Shown here piece by piece: positions 60,738-64,000 of a stretch of 64,000 bases of DNA. The notes under the pieces are model-generated. The model saw only the letters and a program-made list of their open reading frames with translations, was not told the DNA's origin and did not search any database. How positions within the stretch are numbered: the stretch's first letter is position 1; each line of letters opens with the position of its first letter. A program made the position numbers and the translations under genes. The DNA is from Oscheius onirici (taxonomy: Eukaryota > Nematoda > Chromadorea > Rhabditida > Rhabditidae), in assembly GCA_932521025.1 (NCBI GenBank), contig OW051468.1:5394064-5458063 (forward strand). The letters are read 5' to 3'.

Positions 60738-62815
60738 ATGGGATCCAGTCCGACGAAAGTCAAGAAGGAAAATCCGGACAAGGTTGGTTTTTATAGTCAT
60801 TTGAACTCTACTGTTTTAGCCGATCGAAAGATGGGCTGATCCTCCAGAGCCACCAAAGGAGGAGGAGTCGAAGGGAAGACCGCGAAAGACGAAAGTCAGT
60901 CCGGAGATCAATCCGGATGGAGAGTTTCTGCCGAAGAAGGAGCATGTTGAGCAGCACTTCGACAAGATCAAACTGACGGACGGAATCGTCCAGGAATATG
61001 TGAACTTGGAGAAGGAGATTTACAAATTGGAGAGGAAGAATGTGATCAAAAAGTACGAGTCACAGACCATCTATGCGGATAATCTGAAGAATACTGTGGA
61101 ACAACTGGAGGCAGTTTTGAAAGAGCTGAGGAAACAAACGTAAAGGTCTCATTAGCTGACTAACAGTCGGTCTGAGTTTAGAGAAAGAGAAAAGTCTGAC
61201 CTGATGAACATTGAGCAGCCTTCGGTGAAGGACTTTCTGAAACAGCAGGGAACGTGGGATGAGAGACTGGCCAAGGAGCAGAGTGAGTACTCTGAAGCGG
61301 CTGCCAAGCAGGAAACTGTTGAAAAGGTCAGTTTGTACTCTTTCTAAACCCCTATTTTCAGGAACTCCGCTTGGCTCGAGTAAGCTTCGACAATGCCCAG
61401 AAGATCATGGAGATATATAAACAGCAGACGGACAATTTGTATGCTCTGTACGACAAGCAGGACAAGTTGCTTGGTAAGTGGGAATCTTCTGGAGAGAGTC
61501 TAGAGTTTAGGCGGTGTCTTTGGAGCAGACTACGCTTCGGAAAAGGAGAATGTCCTGGAAGGAGAGCTGGATGACTTGATGGACTGGCAGCAGAGAGTCT
61601 CTCTAGCCATGTTCAAATGGGCCAATGGTCGTGTCCTTCTGGTTCACGCGCTCACTCAGATAACTTTTGGAATCAATCGCTGGATAGACGCCAAAGGAAT
61701 GGACTCACAGTTTGTTGTCTCTATGGTTCTAGATCCTCTTTAGAAACCCCAGAGGACGATACTTTGCCGCGGCTGAAGCTCGAAACAACTTTATCGCTGC
61801 CGCTCAAAACGTCTCGAGCTGTCGCATGTACCTGAACAAGGTCGAGTTTCCCTACGCGACCGAGGAAGAAATCGCCATGATGGAGGATACGGTAACCAAA
61901 GCCTTTAAAAATGTCAACAATGACTCGGAGATGAACAAGGTTCTCAAATGTTTTTCTGTTACAATATAGGAATTCAGGCTCTTAAAGTGTTCCAAGACAC
62001 TCAACAGAAGGTGGCCTCCCTGATTCAATGGTTCGACAAGGTCATCAACGATACGATTCGCAAGGATCTGGATGAGGCCAACAACAAGGCGAGTAATCTT
62101 ACACCATTTTAAATTCTTGACTACGGTAAATTACTTATCTGATTCAGGTGATCAAAAAGCAGAAGGCTCTCCGAGAAGAACGGCTGACACTTATGAAAAA
62201 GAAGTCCAAAGAAGAGCTGGGCAAAGAACTTCACATCAAGCACGACAATGTCGACGATGATGCCTTGGAAAAGGAGCTCAAGGCTCTGGAAGAACAGGCT
62301 TTGAAAGAAATCGAAGCGGTAAAGAGTGGCAAGGATGTGGAAGAGATTCTGAATCACGGTAACAATAATGGAAATGCTGTTCCTCTAGCTAAATTGGCTC
62401 CGATTCCTAGCAAGGATGCTCTTTTCGGTCTGTTACGGTAGTAAATTATGGAACAAAGTTTATGGTTTAGGAGACGTGAAGCAAAAGATGACCGAGTACG
62501 ACACGACAAGGAAACAGTTCCAGAATAGGAACAATGCGCAACGGGAGAAACAGACCATCGCTTTACAGGTTTGTTTACAATCAAAACTTCTTGTGGACGG
62601 CAAACAATTCGTTAAAAAAGACAAAGACTCGTTTCTTTCCCCGGAACAATCAAATAATCAAAAAGGGGAAAAGTGAAAAAGACAAGGAAACGGGACAAAG
62701 AGAATGTGGACAAGCTTTCTTTTAGGAAAAGCTGCGCATCCGTCAGCAAAAGAACCGTCGTACAAGGAAACAGAGACGAGAGAGTGTTGGAGCAGCAGTG
62801 GTACCGCCAACTTGA
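60738..62815 (+). CDS. Uncharacterised coiled-coil protein with possible N-myristoylation site
   Basis: The product is about 560 residues. The N-terminus is MGSSPTKVKKENPDK, where Gly-2/Ser-6-like context could permit myristoylation. A Pro/Glu/Lys-rich segment (IERWADPPEPPKEEES) follows. Long charged helices come next (YVNLEKEIYKLERKNVIKKY; LKNTVEQLEAVLKELRKQ; ELRLARVSFDNAQKIMEIYK), then a more globular middle (DWQQRVSLAMFKWANGRVLL, ALTQITFGINRWID). More coiled coil and a basic Arg-rich end (RIRQQKNRRTRKQRRES) complete the protein. No signal peptide or membrane span is present. Nine or so introns are short. I do not recognise the family; a cytoskeletal or membrane-scaffold role is only a guess from composition. 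Confidence 0.75.
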
Positions 62816-62844
62816 TACCATTTATTGTCACTTTTTTCTGGGAA

Positions 62845-64000
62845 TTAAAGGCTAGCTGCAATTCTGAATAGACAGGCTGCTGCGACGATCTTTCCGCCTA
62901 AAGCAAGGATGTTAGGGTGTGCCATGTTTTGGATGATCCATTGTCCGATGGAGGCCATGAGGAATTTGCTGTGTTCCAGTGTGGCGTAAGCTCGAACATT
63001 TAGCTGGAGAAGAAGCCACAGCTCGGAGTAGCAGAAACAGGACATGAACATCAGGGAGAGACACATCAGCGTCTAAAAGAACTGTATGATACCGCAAAAA
63101 GACCTCCTTCTTCGAAAAATACGCGCTTAATTCGGCTTGAAAATGCCATTATCGAGCTGCTCTGCAAAGTTGTAGCTGACCTTACGCAACATCTGAAAGA
63201 TTAAAATTTCGCATTCAATCCGAAAAAGGTGCGTATGTTCGAGAAGAGATGGGTTTCTATTCGAGCCCAACGTACGTAGTCGATTGATTCCCAGCTAGCT
63301 GTCACTTGAACGTGAGAGGAGGAATAGCTGATGAAGGCTGGGAGCAGAAGACCACAGCTGACCAGACCAGTGTAGTAGTAGCAGAAGAGCTCGGTGTGGC
63401 CTGAACTAATAAAAATAAATGTGTTAGAAAGTACCTGTTTGCAGTTCGATGTGAGTCTTTTGAACAGAAAGCACTGTGAGTCCACGAACGACAGCCAAAA
63501 GAGGGGCACAGAACATAGATAAGGACGTGTACTCCATCTGGCCCCATTCCAGCCAAGAGAGGGAGCAGGCAGCACCGAGTAGTATCTGCAATCCTCTGTT
63601 TTCACCTCACTCAAGGCCATTGGAGTCTGTATCCTTCTCAGGTTGTAGCCTGTTGTACAGTTCAAACGAAGCAAAAAGCGATCAGCCGGTGCATCTGACA
63701 ACACGTTTACTTACCAAGAGATCAGCCCTGGGCTTGCCTTCAGCTCGGGACGGGAGATAGCGTTTGCCGACTACGATGACAGTCAAAGTAAAAAGAAAGT
63801 CGAAAATTCTTAAAAGATTATTGAAACATATAAAAGCCCGCACCTGACGACGTATAGACCTCCAGTTCGGTTGCCAGAATGCACGATCGAGGACAAGAGC
63901 ACTTCGAGAACTTTTAATCCGACCGGTATGGCAAACGGTTTCAGAGGTAGTGCCGCTCTTGGAATACAGCCAATTTTGGAGATGAAAAACATGAAGCAGA
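62845..64000 (-). CDS. Multi-pass membrane protein, 5' part beyond the window
   Basis: The gene enters from the right edge on the minus strand. Hydrophobic segments include LKPFAIPVGLKVLEVLLSSI, DFLFTLTVIVVGKRYL, a stretch near 63550 (LCSVPLFWLSFVDSQCF), FCYYYTGLVSCGLLLPAFI and CLSLMFMSCFCYSELWLLLQ, separated by short loops and small introns. A loop with paired Cys (RLNCTTGYNLRR, EDCRYYSV) could be lumenal or extracellular. The layout is compatible with a MARVEL-like tetraspan protein, but no diagnostic motif is seen and several splice joints are uncertain. The stop at 62845 lies 29 nt past the coiled-coil gene's stop on the opposite strand. Confidence 0.5.

Overview
This window looks like a compact invertebrate genome, most probably a nematode. 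Nearly all introns are very short, commonly 36-50 nt, with GT...TTTTCAG or TTTTAG ends. Many genes start a few bases after an isolated splice-acceptor motif with no donor upstream, which is what spliced-leader trans-splicing predicts. The STI1/Hop gene has only TPR2A-TPR2B-DP2, the short form known from Caenorhabditis elegans. There is a seven-repeat UNC-87-type calponin-like gene, a punctin/MADD-4 gene and a probable nematode-style F-box gene. No species is assigned.

Layout. 1-990: no gene, with a fragment related to the fold-back element at 50-51.7 kb. 1-3.1 kb: a SAXO/STOP-like repeat protein. 5.0-6.1 kb: a tetraspanin. 6.4-13 kb (minus): MADD-4/ADAMTSL, with TSP1, Ig and PLAC domains. 13.8-14.3 kb (minus): an orphan cytosolic protein. 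15.1-16.9 kb: AGXT2, tail to tail with ASNSD1 (minus), which lies behind STI1 (minus). 21.5-24.4 kb: a chromodomain gene head to head with QTRT2. 24.6-25.7 kb: COA8 converging on a two-LIM protein. 26.5-29.6 kb: a DNAJA-type J-protein, TMEM107 (minus) and RPS26. 29.7-33.1 kb (minus): a GPR158/GPR179-like receptor. 33.7-36 kb (minus): a four-TM orphan and zeta-crystallin quinone reductase. 36.5-48.7 kb (plus): a same-strand run of UBE2V, BRWD/PHIP, HINFP-like, MRPS27 and BORCS8-like. 48.8-49.5 kb (minus): a fatty-acid-binding protein. 50-55.2 kb: a mobile-element-rich stretch around an F-box-like gene. 55.7-58.3 kb (minus): UNC-87. 60.7-62.8 kb: a coiled-coil orphan. 62.8-64 kb (minus): a multi-pass membrane protein running off the right edge.

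Most genes are housekeeping (translation, protein folding, proteostasis, mitochondria, chromatin) or muscle/neuromuscular (UNC-87, MADD-4). Order and spacing (STI1-ASNSD1, QTRT2-COA8, HINFP-MRPS27) are operon-like. The structures least explained by genes are four independent fold-back or inverted-repeat elements: 20949-21351 with an 8-bp target duplication, 43759-43936, 49964-51727, and 53971-55188. The last encloses a BEL/Pao retroelement fragment. A further possible element with tRNA-like boxes lies at 4167-4644. Exon boundaries were inferred by eye and may be off by a few bases.
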